Source: an uncultured Chloroflexota bacterium (GTDB lineage Bacteria > Chloroflexota > Anaerolineae > B4-G1 > DUEL01). Taken from it: DNA of 13,371 nt. How positions within the stretch are numbered: the stretch's first letter is position 1; every line of letters starts with the position of its first letter. This document shows, one piece after another, positions 13,323 to 13,371 of this stretch. The notes under the pieces were generated by a model. It had not been told where the DNA came from. It saw only the letters and a program-made list of their open reading frames with translations, and ran no database searches. The stretch lies in contig CAKZOY010000115.1 of NCBI GenBank assembly GCA_937138275.1, positions 1 through 13,371 on the forward strand, in the 5' to 3' direction. The position numbers were made by a program, and so were the translations under genes.

Positions 13323-13371
13323 TGACAAACTGTGCGTTAAAAGTATAAATGGTATTATCCAATTCGGCTTC

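Overview
The window looks like a chromosomal segment of a GC-rich anaerobic or facultative bacterium. Strong AGGAGG ribosome sites, a tungsten/molybdenum-type aldehyde ferredoxin oxidoreductase with its own ferredoxin, a Tat translocon and many long GC-rich intergenic palindromes fit an uncultured Chloroflexota (Anaerolineae-like) genome. That placement is inference from gene content and style; there is no rRNA or other phylogenetic marker. I see no tRNA, rRNA, CRISPR array, transposase or phage gene.

Left part, + strand (about 118-3410): a promoter and a tatA-tatB-tatC operon encoding a complete twin-arginine translocon. It is followed, from a probable separate promoter, by a small SCP2-like lipid-binding protein and a DUF1015 protein of unknown role, ended by a strong rho-independent terminator.

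Middle, - strand (3414-7400): an ABC1/UbiB-type atypical kinase with C-terminal membrane helices, converging on the DUF1015 gene. Then comes a two-gene unit, a phasin-like coiled-coil protein followed by a patatin-like lipase. These two are in the same reading frame and are separated only by one TAG codon. The unit is flanked by two oppositely oriented copies of a MITE-like element (5159-5392 and 7033-7310). Both contain a 41-bp palindrome with a GAA centre, and variants of that palindrome recur elsewhere in the window.

Right part, - strand (13322 down to 7491): a six-gene, probably co-transcribed cluster in the order 2[4Fe-4S] ferredoxin, cupin, U32-like TIM-barrel protein, creatininase-superfamily hydrolase (resembling the inositol-pathway hydrolase IolN), aldehyde ferredoxin oxidoreductase, and Ldh2-type NAD(P)-dependent 2-hydroxyacid dehydrogenase. 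It ends at a terminator that overlaps the last stop codon. The set suggests a catabolic pathway, perhaps for a cyclitol or sugar-derived keto compound, in which one step passes electrons to ferredoxin and another to NAD(P). The substrate cannot be read from the sequence. This cluster is the best candidate for an undescribed system here.

The same 30-bp element, with a TATAA box and an ATTGTCAAT inverted repeat, lies upstream of both tatA and the ferredoxin gene. The two operons may therefore share a regulator.
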